A stretch of DNA of 17,108 bases, from NCBI GenBank assembly GCA_964589725.1, contig CAZPUJ010000017.1:1-17108 (forward strand), given 5' to 3'. Below, in pieces: positions 1 through 7,444 of this stretch. Origin of the DNA: CAYSHJ01 sp964589725 (GTDB taxonomy: Bacteria; Planctomycetota; Planctomycetia; Planctomycetales; Planctomycetaceae). Numbering within the stretch: the first letter of the stretch is position 1; each line of letters starts with the position of its first letter. Below the pieces are notes generated by a model. It was not told the origin of the DNA. It saw nothing but the letters and a program-made list of their open reading frames with translations, and made no database searches. The position numbers and the translations under genes were made by a program.

Positions 1-1
1 C

Positions 2-556
2 TTGATGGCCCGCGCCACGGGTGTCTTCTGGTACAACGGCGGTCCGCCGCCCTCGCTTTCTGTCCCAAATCCCTACTACGACTTCGGTCCGAACATGACC
101 GTCGATTTCATCACGGAAGGCGATGGACAATCCCAAACTTACCTGTTCAGCGAAAACGCACAAGCGAACAGATGGGTGACTACCGCGGGGGTGGGGAACA
201 ACAGCATCGGCGACATGGCGTTTGGAATCATTGCAACCAGCGGAACGAACAGTGTGCCGAATCCAACCATGTTTTTTCCGCCGCCGAACAACGGGCCGCT
301 TCACCTTCTCGCTGCTCCCGTGCTTGGCCCAACACCAACGGGAGCACCGAATGGAACTAGCTTTCCGGGTGCCGTGCCGACGGCCGGTACCGGTGCCGCT
401 CCACGCCCCTACTCCTACCACACTGGTATCTTCAACATGGCCTTCTGTGATGGGCGTGCCGACCAAATCAACGTGAGCATCAATGCGAGAATCTATGCCA
501 GCCAGATGACGCCCAATGGTCAACGCTACGGACAGTCGGCTTCGGATAACTTCTAG
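2..556 (+). CDS. DUF1559 family protein, C-terminal part (5' end outside window)
   Basis: This is the C-terminal ~184 residues of a DUF1559 protein, a large planctomycete family with an N-terminal type IV pilin-like (PulG/H-X9-DG) leader. The diagnostic C-terminal block is visible: YSYHTGIFNMAFCDG followed by RADQINVSINARIYASQMTPNGQRYGQ, the family's H-x-G...N-x-x-F-x-D-G motif. The frame is open from the first bases of the window, so the start and pilin-like N-terminus lie upstream. The middle part is rich in Gly, Pro, Asn and Thr, consistent with an exported protein. The exact function of the family is unknown; a surface or pseudopilin-like role is usually assumed. A strong intrinsic terminator follows about 65 bases after the TAG stop. 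Family assignment is confident. Confidence 0.85.
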   Translation: MMARATGVFWYNGGPPPSLSVPNPYYDFGPNMTVDFITEGDGQSQTYLFSENAQANRWVTTAGVGNNSIGDMAFGIIATSGTNSVPNPTMFFPPPNNGPLHLLAAPVLGPTPTGAPNGTSFPGAVPTAGTGAAPRPYSYHTGIFNMAFCDGRADQINVSINARIYASQMTPNGQRYGQSASDNF

Positions 557-620
557 TCATTATTCGCCGTGGTGCTGGCCGACTGCTGGATCCTTGTCGG
601 TCTCTGCGAACGAAGGTCCG

Positions 621-658
621 ACGCCTGATGGTTCACTCGAACTGTCAGGCGTTTTTTT
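621..658 (+). terminator. Intrinsic terminator of the DUF1559 gene
   Basis: Perfect 8-bp stem ACGCCTGA (621-628) / TCAGGCGT (645-652) with a 16-base loop, followed directly by a run of seven T (652-658). It lies 65 bases downstream of the DUF1559 stop codon and has the correct polarity for that gene. Confidence 0.85.
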
Positions 659-722
659 GTTGGTCTCTTGTTGCGGCCGTGGGACAGGTGTGCTGGTTCC
701 CTCTCCCTCGCATCCGGAGGAC

Positions 723-773
723 AGGGCTGGGCGCCGCCCCACTCGCCTGTCTCATTCGAGGCCGCGCGAGGTG
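723..773 (-). repeat. Solo half-copy of the GGCGTCAGCCC-type dispersed repeat
   Basis: Read on the minus strand, this segment contains GAATGAGACAGGCGAGTGGG followed by CGGCGCCCAGCCCT. It closely matches the left half of the element at 4297-4333 (GAACGAGACAGGCGAGCGGG followed by TGGCGTCAGCCC). Similarity continues outward (GCCGCGCGAGGTGTAA here against GCCGCGTGTGGTATA there). Only one arm is present, so it is a degraded or solo copy. Confidence 0.55.
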
Positions 774-782
774 TAATCAGGG

Positions 783-960
783 CTCGTCGCCGAAGTCTCA
801 GGGGTCTGTTGAATTCCTCGCCCCTGAGCTTGCCTCAGGGGTTTACACGTTTTTGCACTACTCAAATCTGCTGAGAAAATCGTAGTGCAGAAACGCTTGA
901 ACCCCTGAGGCAAGCTCAGGGGCGATTAAATCAACAAGCCCTCACGACTTCGGCTACGGG
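783..960. repeat. Long imperfect inverted repeat (79-base arms, 20-base loop)
   Basis: The left arm 783-861 pairs with the right arm 882-960 around a 20-base loop (862-881). Over the inner 60 bases, 51 positions match (85%). The outer ends match again in CCGAAGTC (790-797) and GACTTCGG (946-953). Inside each arm is a second palindrome, CCCCTGAG-CTTGC-CTCAGGGG (821-841) and its complement (902-922), so the element can fold as one long stem or as two separate hairpins. The right end overlaps the stop codon and last codons of the minus-strand ATPase gene. It has no open reading frame. It could be a MITE-like element or a bidirectional terminator. Confidence 0.85.
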
Positions 961-3161
961 AAAATGCGTCCCTCGTGCGGGGACTCGGGAACCGTGTCTT
1001 TCAACAGCCGCAGTGCGTTGAACACGACCAGCAGCGACATGCCCGTGTCGGCGGCGATCGCGGTCCACAGTGAGGCCAGGCCGAAGACAGTCAACACGGC
1101 GAATGCGGCTTTGACACCCAGCGCGGCGATCACGTTTTGGCGAATGATGCGTCGCGTCCAGCGAGCGTGATGAATGAGCCAGGCCACGCGAGTCAGATCG
1201 TCGCCCATCAAGGCGATGTCGGCGGTTTCCAGAGCCGCGTCGGTGCCGGCGACTCCCATGGCGATTCCCACGGTTGCGCGCGCCAGCGCGGGAGCGTCGT
1301 TCACTCCGTCACCGATCATGGCGACCTGGCCGAAGCGGTGAACCAATTCCTCGACCCGTTCGGCCTTCGCCTGAGGCAGCAATTCCGCGCGGACTTCGTC
1401 GACTCCCACTTGCTGAGCCAAAACTTCAGCGGTGCGACGATGATCTCCGGTCAGCATGACGATGTGTTCGATGCCAGCGGCTCGCAGAGCACGCACGGCG
1501 GATGCCGCCTCCGGTCGAAGAGCGTCGGTGAAAGCGATCAAGCCACGAATCTGTTCGGCATCACAGACGGCGATGACTCCGTCGCCATGTGCCGTCAATT
1601 CTTCGACGGCGGGACAAACGTTGGTGGTCGAACGCCCCAAGTCTTCCAGGAAACGCAGTGAACCGACCCAAACACGTCGTCCGGCAATCAACCCCTCCGC
1701 CCCGCGACCGGGGAGCGATTGAAAGTCCTCGACCGGCGCGAAGGCCACGCCCGCACCGTGCGCTTTCCGCACGATCGCCTGCGCGAGCGGATGTTGCGAG
1801 CGTGCTTCGATGGCGGCGGCCATCGCGAGAACATCGGCCTCGCGCGAGTCGCCAAATGGAATCACCTCCCGCACATCCGGTTGTCCAAGCGTCAGCGTTC
1901 CGGTCTTGTCGATCGCGACGGCGCGCAGTTGCGCGGCCAGTTCCAGAACTTGGCCGCCTTTGACGAGCACTCCAGCATTCGCCGCGGAGGTCAACGCCGC
2001 CACGATGCACACCGGAGTCGAGATGACCAACGCACACGGGCACGCGATCACCAGCAATACCAAGCCTTCGTAAAAACTGCTGGACCAATCGTGACTCAAA
2101 AACAGCGGCGGCAGCAGCATCACCAAGCCGGCCAACGCCATCACGGCGGGCGTGTAAACGCGCGCGAACTTCTCGACCCACTGCTCGCCGCGCGAGCGAT
2201 GCCGTTGAGCGTCTCCGACGATTCGCAGAATGTGAGCCAGCGTCGTGTCGGACGCGACTTTTGTCGTGAGGATCTCGACCGCTCCGTCGGCGTTTATCGT
2301 GCCGGCGAACACGTCGCTGCCGAGCGTCTTCACGACTGGCAGCGATTCACCGGTGATCGGAGCTTCGTCAACGGTCGTCGCTCCCTTCACGACTTTGCCG
2401 TCGAGCGGAAATCTCTCGCCCGGCCGAACGATCAACGTGTCGCCGACGATCACGGTGTCCGCGGGAACTTTCGCTTCGGTGCCGTCGGATTGAAGCAGGC
2501 AGGCCGTGTCGGGAGCCAACGTCATCAGCGCGTGAATGGCGCGCCGCGCGCGTCCGACGCTCCAAGCTTCCAAGCTCAGCGAGACGGCGAACAAAAAGAC
2601 AACGGTCGCGGCTTCCGACAGTTCGCCCAGCCCAATCGCCCCCGCGACTGCCACTGTCATCAGCAGGTGCATGTCCGGCCGAAAACTCCGCGCGGCGAGA
2701 AATGCTTTCGGCAGCACGAAGATTCCACCCACTCCCGTCGCCACGAGAAATAGCACTCGCGGCAGCAACGGCATTTCGACGTCTGCCAAACCCAATGCGG
2801 CTCGCCAACCGCTTTGTAACGCATGCGCCAGCCAAGCTGCGAGCAATAGAACTCCGCTGCCGACATTCGCGATCAACGGCCCGATTCGTTCCGACCGACG
2901 CACCTGTTCCGCCGGGGTGTGTTCTCGCTCATCCCACGGCACGGCGTGCAGGCCGGTCGTCGCCACGGCCGCGATGATCTCTGTCGCTGCGATCGCGGAC
3001 GGATCGAACGTCACGACCATCTTGCCGTGTAACACATCAAACGCGAGTTCCCGCACGCCGGCTTGCGGCGCGAGTACCGACTTGAGGACCGCGACCTCTT
3101 CGGCGCAATGCAAACCACGGATACGGAAACACTCCGTCTCGATCCGCGGATGTTGCGTCAT
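954..3161 (-). CDS. Heavy-metal P1B-type ATPase, Zn/Cd/Pb exporter type
   Basis: A 735-residue ATP-driven metal efflux pump of the inner membrane. Domains in order: an N-terminal HMA-like domain (about 9-76) with a single-Cys motif GLHCAEE (16-22) instead of the classical GMxCxxC; transmembrane segments from about 96; the actuator motif TGES (270-273); the metal-site CPC motif in the membrane (374-376); the phosphorylation site DKTGT (418-422); the HP motif SQHPLA (455-460); TGDH (571-574); GDGVND (617-622). The last transmembrane helix carries DTGMSLLVVFNALRLL (705-720). The CAEE motif and the D-x-G in the last helix are typical of the Zn2+/Cd2+/Pb2+ group (ZntA/CadA-like) rather than Cu pumps. 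All catalytic residues are intact. The ATG overlaps the obg stop codon (ATGA), so translation is probably coupled to obg. The 3' end runs into the long inverted repeat. No metalloregulator is seen nearby. Confidence 0.93.
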   Translation of the reverse strand: MTQHPRIETECFRIRGLHCAEEVAVLKSVLAPQAGVRELAFDVLHGKMVVTFDPSAIAATEIIAAVATTGLHAVPWDEREHTPAEQVRRSERIGPLIANVGSGVLLLAAWLAHALQSGWRAALGLADVEMPLLPRVLFLVATGVGGIFVLPKAFLAARSFRPDMHLLMTVAVAGAIGLGELSEAATVVFLFAVSLSLEAWSVGRARRAIHALMTLAPDTACLLQSDGTEAKVPADTVIVGDTLIVRPGERFPLDGKVVKGATTVDEAPITGESLPVVKTLGSDVFAGTINADGAVEILTTKVASDTTLAHILRIVGDAQRHRSRGEQWVEKFARVYTPAVMALAGLVMLLPPLFLSHDWSSSFYEGLVLLVIACPCALVISTPVCIVAALTSAANAGVLVKGGQVLELAAQLRAVAIDKTGTLTLGQPDVREVIPFGDSREADVLAMAAAIEARSQHPLAQAIVRKAHGAGVAFAPVEDFQSLPGRGAEGLIAGRRVWVGSLRFLEDLGRSTTNVCPAVEELTAHGDGVIAVCDAEQIRGLIAFTDALRPEAASAVRALRAAGIEHIVMLTGDHRRTAEVLAQQVGVDEVRAELLPQAKAERVEELVHRFGQVAMIGDGVNDAPALARATVGIAMGVAGTDAALETADIALMGDDLTRVAWLIHHARWTRRIIRQNVIAALGVKAAFAVLTVFGLASLWTAIAADTGMSLLVVFNALRLLKDTVPESPHEGRIFP

Positions 3162-4159
3162 TGGATTGGCTCCGGTGGCCGCAACAGGTCGAACACGCGG
3201 TTGATCAGATCGGGCAGGCCCTTGCCGGTCACGGCAGAGATTCGCAGGACAGGCTTGCCGACTTTTTGTTCGAGCTGCTCGGCGATCGGACCGGCATCGG
3301 GGAGTTCACACTTCGTGACGACGACCAATTCCAGACGTTCGGCCAACGACTGATCGTGCAGTCGCAGCTCTTCGCGGATCGCGTAGTAGTTTTGGACCGG
3401 GTCGGACTGGTCGGCCGGCATCGGCTCGACGAGATGCACGAGGACTTTCGTCCGTTCGACATGCCGCAGGAATTCGTGTCCCAAGCCGACACCGGCGTGT
3501 GCTCCTTCGATCAGGCCCGGGATGTCGGCGAGCACGAATTGCCGGTCGTAGCCGATGCGGACGACGCCCAGATTCGGGTACTTCGTCGTGAACGGATAAT
3601 CGGCGATCTCGGGCGTCGCGCGAGTCAGCCGACTGAGCAACGTCGACTTGCCGGCATTCGGCTTGCCGATCAAGCCGACGTCGGCGATGAGTTTGAGTTC
3701 CAGCGTCACGGTCCGCGACTCGCCGAGCTCCCCGCGCTCGAACTCGCGCGGCGCGCGATTGGTCGCCGTGGCGAAGCGTTTATTTCCTCGACCGCCGTGA
3801 CCTCCCTTGGCCAGGACGAACCTCGCGCCGTGATGATCGAGGTCACACAAGATTTCATTGGTCTCGGCGTCGCGGACCAGCGTCCCGGGTGTCACTTGAA
3901 TCTCGATGTCGGCTCCGCTCTTACCGGCCTTCAAACTTCCTTGGCCGTTGATGCCCCGTTCGGCTCGCCAGTGTTTGTGCCCGACGAGATTGGTCAGGCT
4001 GCCGAGGTTTTCATCGGCGATGACGACGACGTCGCCGCCGTCGCCGCCGTCGCCGCCGTCCGGCCCTCCGCGCGGCACGTGAGCCTCGCGACGAAAGCTC
4101 ACGCAACCGTGGCCGCCGTCGCCGGCTCTGCAAACGATCGTGTAACGGTCAACGAACAT
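3158..4159 (-). CDS. obg: Obg/CgtA family GTPase
   Basis: A 333-residue essential GTPase involved in large-subunit ribosome assembly and stress signalling, in the cytoplasm on 50S particles. The N-terminal glycine-rich Obg fold spans about 1-158, beginning with the canonical FVDRYTIVCRAGDGGHGCVSFRRE and a GGDGGDGGDVVV stretch (35-46). The G domain follows: G1 GKPNAGKS (165-172), switch I YPFTT (188-192), G3 DIPG (212-215), G4 TKCE (282-285, a variant of NKxD seen in some Obg proteins), and G5 SAV (308-310). The variable C-terminal OCT domain is absent, as in many Obg proteins. The start is fixed by the conserved N-terminus; no strong Shine-Dalgarno is seen. It is the first gene of a two-gene unit with the P-type ATPase. 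rplU/rpmA, the common upstream neighbours, are not present here. Confidence 0.95.
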   Translation of the reverse strand: MFVDRYTIVCRAGDGGHGCVSFRREAHVPRGGPDGGDGGDGGDVVVIADENLGSLTNLVGHKHWRAERGINGQGSLKAGKSGADIEIQVTPGTLVRDAETNEILCDLDHHGARFVLAKGGHGGRGNKRFATATNRAPREFERGELGESRTVTLELKLIADVGLIGKPNAGKSTLLSRLTRATPEIADYPFTTKYPNLGVVRIGYDRQFVLADIPGLIEGAHAGVGLGHEFLRHVERTKVLVHLVEPMPADQSDPVQNYYAIREELRLHDQSLAERLELVVVTKCELPDAGPIAEQLEQKVGKPVLRISAVTGKGLPDLINRVFDLLRPPEPIQ

Positions 4160-4301
4160 GGGTCAGGCACAATCATGGAGTACGGAATTCGGACGAGGGA
4201 ATGGGGGCGAACTGTAGCGGTCGTGACAATCAATGACACGCACCAATCTGAAGCGCGCCCAGTTTCTATCGCCACCGCCTATACCACACGCGGCCAGGAA
4301 C

Positions 4302-4393
4302 GAGACAGGCGAGCGGGGTGGCGTCAGCCCCCCGATCCTGCGGCGAATGAACCGGGGGGGGGGCTGACGCCGCCCCGCTCCCCAGAATGTCTC
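4302..4393. repeat. Inverted repeat of the GGCGTCAGCCC family
   Basis: The core arms 4311-4333 and 4358-4380 are 23 bases each with 22 matching, separated by 24 bases. An outer GAGAC (4302-4306) and GTCTC (4389-4393) extend the inverted symmetry. The loop side of the right arm has a run of ten G (4354-4363). It is related in sequence to the solo copy at about 723-773 and to the in-frame copy at 11755-11853. It lies between a minus-strand terminator and the obg 5' region. Confidence 0.8.
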
Positions 4394-4438
4394 ACTGATC
4401 GCCGTGCGGTCGCGGTCACATAAGGACAACTGCGCAAC

Positions 4439-4474
4439 AAAAAAGGCCGTTTGCGATCGCTCGCAAACGGCCTT
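4439..4474 (-). terminator. Strong intrinsic terminator, minus strand
   Basis: Perfect 14-bp stem with a 4-base loop (4443-4456 / 4461-4474, loop TCGC 4457-4460). Read on the minus strand it is followed by six T (4444-4439). The polarity fits termination of the Cys-rich protein transcript, whose stop codon lies about 270 bases upstream. This implies a long 3' untranslated region or an unrecognised small RNA between them. Confidence 0.85.
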
Positions 4475-4744
4475 GTGTGGAACAGAGATCGACTCGCAGC
4501 TCGTGAGAGAAGGACGAGTGAATCTCCGGCCTCAACCAGGAAGAAGTTCCAGGGTGTTTTGACTCGGACGTTTGGTCCAAGGAATTTCTGAAATCGAATT
4601 GTCGGTCTCCGTGAGAGAACCATCCGAGAGAGGGCACGCTCTCTCGGACGGGATCTCAGGTTTGCGGAGTCCAAGAAACAAAGTGGGATGTTGGAGATTC
4701 GCGAATCCGCGAGGATCAATCATCCCATTGAGGGAACATCAAGA

Positions 4745-5191
4745 TTAGTGAGCAGGAGCGGCACAGGTCGGAGCCGCGACCGGAGCAGCGCAGGTGGGCG
4801 CTGGTGCGGCACAGCTCGGAGCACAGCCATTGCCGCAGCGATTGCCGCAGCTGCTCTTGCCACAGCTGCTCTTGCAGCAGCTGCTCTTGCAGCACTTGAC
4901 CTTAGGCACACACAACTTCGGGCACTTGATCTTCGGCATCTTCCAGCAGCTCTTCTTGCAGCAGCCGCTGTTGCAGCAGCTGTTCGCGTTGCCGCAGCCG
5001 TTTACTGCGGGAGCGGCACACGTCGGAGCAGCCATTGGGGCGCAGGCCGCGGGAGCGGCACACGTCGGAGCGTAAGCTCTCGCGCACGGAGCCGCACACG
5101 TCGGCGCCGCACCGCAGCAGTTGTCGAACAACCCAGCATTCGCCGTGCCAGCGACGCCGAGTAACAAGGCAGCACAGGTAATCCACTTCAT
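4745..5191 (-). CDS. Secreted Cys/Ala-rich protein with CAAP repeats
   Basis: A 148-residue exported protein. The start at 5191 is chosen over an upstream ATG at 5233 because GAGGAG stands 9 bases before it and the protein then opens with a clean signal peptide (MKWITCAALLLGVAGTANA, cleavage before GLFD). The mature ~129 residues contain 26 cysteines (about 20%). There are three blocks. The first is an Ala/Pro-rich block with repeated APTCAAP units. The middle is a basic Cys/Lys/Ser block with CCNSGCC, KCPKLCVPKVKCC and KSSCC/KSSCG/KSSCG repeats. The last is again APSCAAP/APTCAAP repeats up to the C-terminus. Such low-complexity Cys-rich secreted proteins are known in planctomycetes, where disulfide-crosslinked wall material has been proposed; a structural or metal-binding role here is inference. 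It is transcribed toward a terminator at 4439-4474 and diverges from the membrane protein gene at 5431. Confidence 0.8.
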   Translation of the reverse strand: MKWITCAALLLGVAGTANAGLFDNCCGAAPTCAAPCARAYAPTCAAPAACAPMAAPTCAAPAVNGCGNANSCCNSGCCKKSCWKMPKIKCPKLCVPKVKCCKSSCCKSSCGKSSCGNRCGNGCAPSCAAPAPTCAAPVAAPTCAAPAH

Positions 5192-5430
5192 TTGCGGAAA
5201 CTCCTCAAAACGTGTCTTACAGTCGTGAGTCACTTCGGCGTCGCAATCGGGCCACTCACCCGCGGAAGCACTGAAGTTGTGGGCTCACTGGGACTCAGTG
5301 GTCACTAATTCTGAAATCGGCAAACATCGCTTCTGCTCGCAAGACATCTGACCGTTTGACTTGGGTTCGTGGGAACGACCGAAGATTATGTCGGGCGTGG
5401 CGAATCTGCCGACCCGCACACCCGGAGACG

Positions 5431-6327
5431 ATGACGAACATGCGCTACGTGCTTGTTGCAATAGCTGTATCACTGGCCGTCGGACTCGGTGGACGAGGAG
5501 TCTTCCGATTGATCCGCACAGTTCGCCATACATCGCTGGTCGCCGCCGCGTGGTGGGCGGTCGGATCGCAATTGATTTTGACGGTCGCATGGGTCGGAAT
5601 GATCTTGCCGCAGACTTTTTCGCCCGGCATCGCGGATCAAATCTGGTATCTCGCGGCCGTCAGCTCAATCTGCCCATTAGTCGCCGTGTTGGGGGCACGT
5701 CGCGGCCGCATCGTCGACTGGAGTCTGTTCGTGCTGCTGCCGCTGATCGCGGTATTGGAATGGCCCGCCCTGGCGGAATGGTCTCGCACTTGGAACGGCC
5801 GGCGGTTGGAGCTCGAAGCACCGTCGCTGATCGCTTTCGTGCTGGTGCTACTGATGGGAGTTGGCAACTTTCTGGGAACTCGCTGGACTTGGCCGGCCCT
5901 GTGGTGGGCCATGAATTGGGGTTGGGTGCTCTGGAACTTCGGGACTTTGTTCGGGCAGGTGAAGATTCCGCGGGAGATGACGCTGGGAATTGTCGCCGTC
6001 TTTCAGATACTTTTTTGGTGGTCGGTCGAAACCGCCGCGCGACGAAAACCTGCGGCGAGCGGCTGGGACCGCGTGTGGGTCGACTTTCGTGACCACTTTG
6101 GAATCCTCTGGGCGTTCCGCGTGATGACTCGCATCAACGAAGTCGCTCACCGCGAGCAATGGCCATGGCGACTGACGGCCGACGGGCTGAAGCTTGTTGC
6201 CTCCGTCAACTCACCCGCCGGAGATCCGTCAGCCGATCCAAGAGTCGATCGCACGTTCCGTTGGCTGCTCAAACAATTCGTCGACTCGGAATGGATTGAC
6301 ACGCGACTGAGTTCAACGGAACGCTAA
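5431..6327 (+). CDS. Polytopic membrane protein of unknown function
   Basis: A 298-residue protein not recognised as a named family. It has about seven hydrophobic segments (roughly 5-25, 35-60, 68-90, 96-115, 130-150, 155-175 and 183-200). A soluble, charged C-terminal tail follows (about 205-298), containing WVDFRDHFGILWAFRVMTRI. It is rich in Trp. The start at 5431 is preceded closely by GGAGA (5424-5428); ATG 5440 is an alternative with better spacing and would remove only three residues. The open frame extends upstream to 5356 but without a ribosome site. It is divergent from the Cys-rich gene, with pyrF 70 bases downstream in the same direction, so it may be co-transcribed with pyrF. 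No catalytic motif was seen. Confidence 0.7.
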   Translation: MTNMRYVLVAIAVSLAVGLGGRGVFRLIRTVRHTSLVAAAWWAVGSQLILTVAWVGMILPQTFSPGIADQIWYLAAVSSICPLVAVLGARRGRIVDWSLFVLLPLIAVLEWPALAEWSRTWNGRRLELEAPSLIAFVLVLLMGVGNFLGTRWTWPALWWAMNWGWVLWNFGTLFGQVKIPREMTLGIVAVFQILFWWSVETAARRKPAASGWDRVWVDFRDHFGILWAFRVMTRINEVAHREQWPWRLTADGLKLVASVNSPAGDPSADPRVDRTFRWLLKQFVDSEWIDTRLSSTER

Positions 6328-6397
6328 GGACTCTGTACTGAGTACTCGGCTGCACCCGCTTGTCCGCGCGAGCCGCCGCCGACACAATCTCGCGACC

Positions 6398-7360
6398 ATG
6401 ACGCACTACATTGAACGGCTGCATGCCGCGATTCGTCGCACGCAGACATCCGCGCTCGTTGGCCTGGACCCTCGATTCGATCAGCTTCCGCCCGCCGTTG
6501 TCGCCGTAGCACGGAAGCGAGCAACGACCGATCGAGCGATCGCGGCGGCGGCATTTGAGGAATTCTGCTTCCGGATCATCGACGTCGTCGCGCCACTTGT
6601 CCCGGCTGTGAAACCACAAGCGGCGTTCTTTGAGGAACTCGGTCCCGACGGCTGCGTCGCGTTGGCGAATGTCATGCGACACGCACGCCGGGCGGGCTTG
6701 GTTGTGATCTGCGATGCGAAGCGCGGCGACATCGGCTCGACGGCCGAAGCGTATGCGCGCGGATATCTTGCCGGTGCCGATCCCGATTCCGCCGCCTGGG
6801 CCGCCGATGCACTGACAATCAATCCGTACCTCGGCAAAGACACGCTGGAGCCGTTCATTAACGTCGCGATCGAGCGCGGAGCCGCAGTCTACGTCTTGGT
6901 CCGGACGAGTAATCCCGGAGCCGGCACCTTACAGGATCGAGTGACCGACGGCACACCGCTGTATCGGCATGTCGCGAAGATGGTCGAAGAACTGTCGCTG
7001 GCGACGCTGTGTCATTCGAGCACTTCGGAAGACGCCTTCGGCTGCGTGGGTGCTGTTGTCGGAGCGACCTATCCGCACGAGCTCGCCGAACTTCGCGAGG
7101 TGATGCCGCACGTGCCGCTGCTCGTCCCCGGCTACGGTGCTCAAGGGGGTAGCGCCGCCGATGTCGCCGCCGCGTTTCGAGCGGACGGCTTCGGATCGCT
7201 CATCAACAGCTCGCGCGCGATCAACTTTGCACACACCCGCGAGCCGTATCGCAGCCAGTTCGGCGCCGACCGCTGGGAGGAGGCGGTCGAAGCGGCGACC
7301 CGCGACATGATCACCGAATTGGCCGAGTGTCGCCCGCTCACGCCGAGAGCGAGTTCGTGA
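6398..7360 (+). CDS. pyrF: Orotidine-5'-phosphate decarboxylase
   Basis: A 320-residue enzyme catalysing the last step of UMP synthesis, decarboxylation of OMP, in the cytoplasm. Evidence: the substrate-binding GLDPRFDQLP (22-31), KPQAAFFEELG (72-82), and the catalytic Lys/Asp cluster ICDAKRGDIGSTA (104-116), with D106, K108 and D111 as the expected charged tetrad members. INPYLGKDTLEPFI and the phosphate-binding LLVPGYGAQGG follow. Length and motif arrangement match the longer 'type 2' OMP decarboxylases (about 270-320 residues) rather than the 230-residue E. coli type. The upstream ribosome binding site is weak. A perfect-arm palindrome (7379-7399) lies just after the stop and before the DNA glycosylase gene. 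Confidence 0.93.
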   Translation: MTHYIERLHAAIRRTQTSALVGLDPRFDQLPPAVVAVARKRATTDRAIAAAAFEEFCFRIIDVVAPLVPAVKPQAAFFEELGPDGCVALANVMRHARRAGLVVICDAKRGDIGSTAEAYARGYLAGADPDSAAWAADALTINPYLGKDTLEPFINVAIERGAAVYVLVRTSNPGAGTLQDRVTDGTPLYRHVAKMVEELSLATLCHSSTSEDAFGCVGAVVGATYPHELAELREVMPHVPLLVPGYGAQGGSAADVAAAFRADGFGSLINSSRAINFAHTREPYRSQFGADRWEEAVEAATRDMITELAECRPLTPRASS

Positions 7361-7378
7361 ATGAAGCTCGCGACGAAA

Positions 7379-7399
7379 CCGGCTCTCGGCGAGAGCCGG
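7379..7399. repeat. Short palindrome after pyrF
   Basis: A 21-base palindrome, symmetric except for its central base: CCGGCTCTCG / CGAGAGCCGG around one G. It lies 19 bases after the pyrF stop and 46 bases before the glycosylase start. There is no T-run, so it is not a clear intrinsic terminator. The form is REP-like. Confidence 0.6.
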
Positions 7400-7444
7400 C
7401 GATACAGGCCCCAGTGCCGGCAACAATGACGGAACAATTCCACC

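Larger units (their letters stand above)
557..953. other. Gene-free stretch between DUF1559 gene and P-type ATPase gene
   Basis: No credible gene is seen. The stretch holds the DUF1559 terminator (621-658), a solo copy of a dispersed repeat (about 723-773), and most of a long inverted repeat (783-960). The short open frames here are made of repeat sequence and have no ribosome binding site. Confidence 0.7.
4160..4744. other. Gene-free stretch between Cys-rich protein gene and obg
   Basis: No credible gene is present. The stretch holds an inverted repeat element (4302-4393), a strong minus-strand terminator (4439-4474), and a second hairpin (8-bp stem CCGAGAGA 4624-4631 / TCTCTCGG 4640-4647). 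Open frames on the minus strand (4324-4719, 4163-4429) run through the terminator and the repeat, and their products (GGLTPPRSP-type sequence) are repeat translations. The obg promoter must lie in the first ~150 bases, but no convincing -35/-10 pair was found. Confidence 0.7.

Noticed and set aside
783..960. CRISPR array or tRNA-like element
   Set aside because: There is one inverted pair, with no series of direct repeats and spacers, and no cloverleaf or anticodon arm.
1719..2753. 344-codon plus-strand open frame
   Set aside because: It lies antisense within the P-type ATPase gene and its composition is Arg/His/Gln-rich, typical of a shadow frame.
3161..4423. 420-codon open frame on the plus strand
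   Set aside because: It is antisense to obg, whose motifs are unambiguous. The product has no recognisable domain; high GC makes long shadow frames common.
4163..4719. Minus-strand small hypothetical proteins with GGLTPPRSP or GGVSPPPG sequence
   Set aside because: They are translations of the inverted repeat and terminator; no ribosome binding site and no independent conservation is visible.
4688..5164. Ala-rich plus-strand open frame
   Set aside because: It is the complement of the Cys-rich repeat gene. The minus strand has the signal peptide and GAGGAG site, so the plus frame is a shadow.
7379..7399. Intrinsic terminator after pyrF
   Set aside because: The stem is good but no T-run follows on either strand, so it is listed only as a palindromic repeat.
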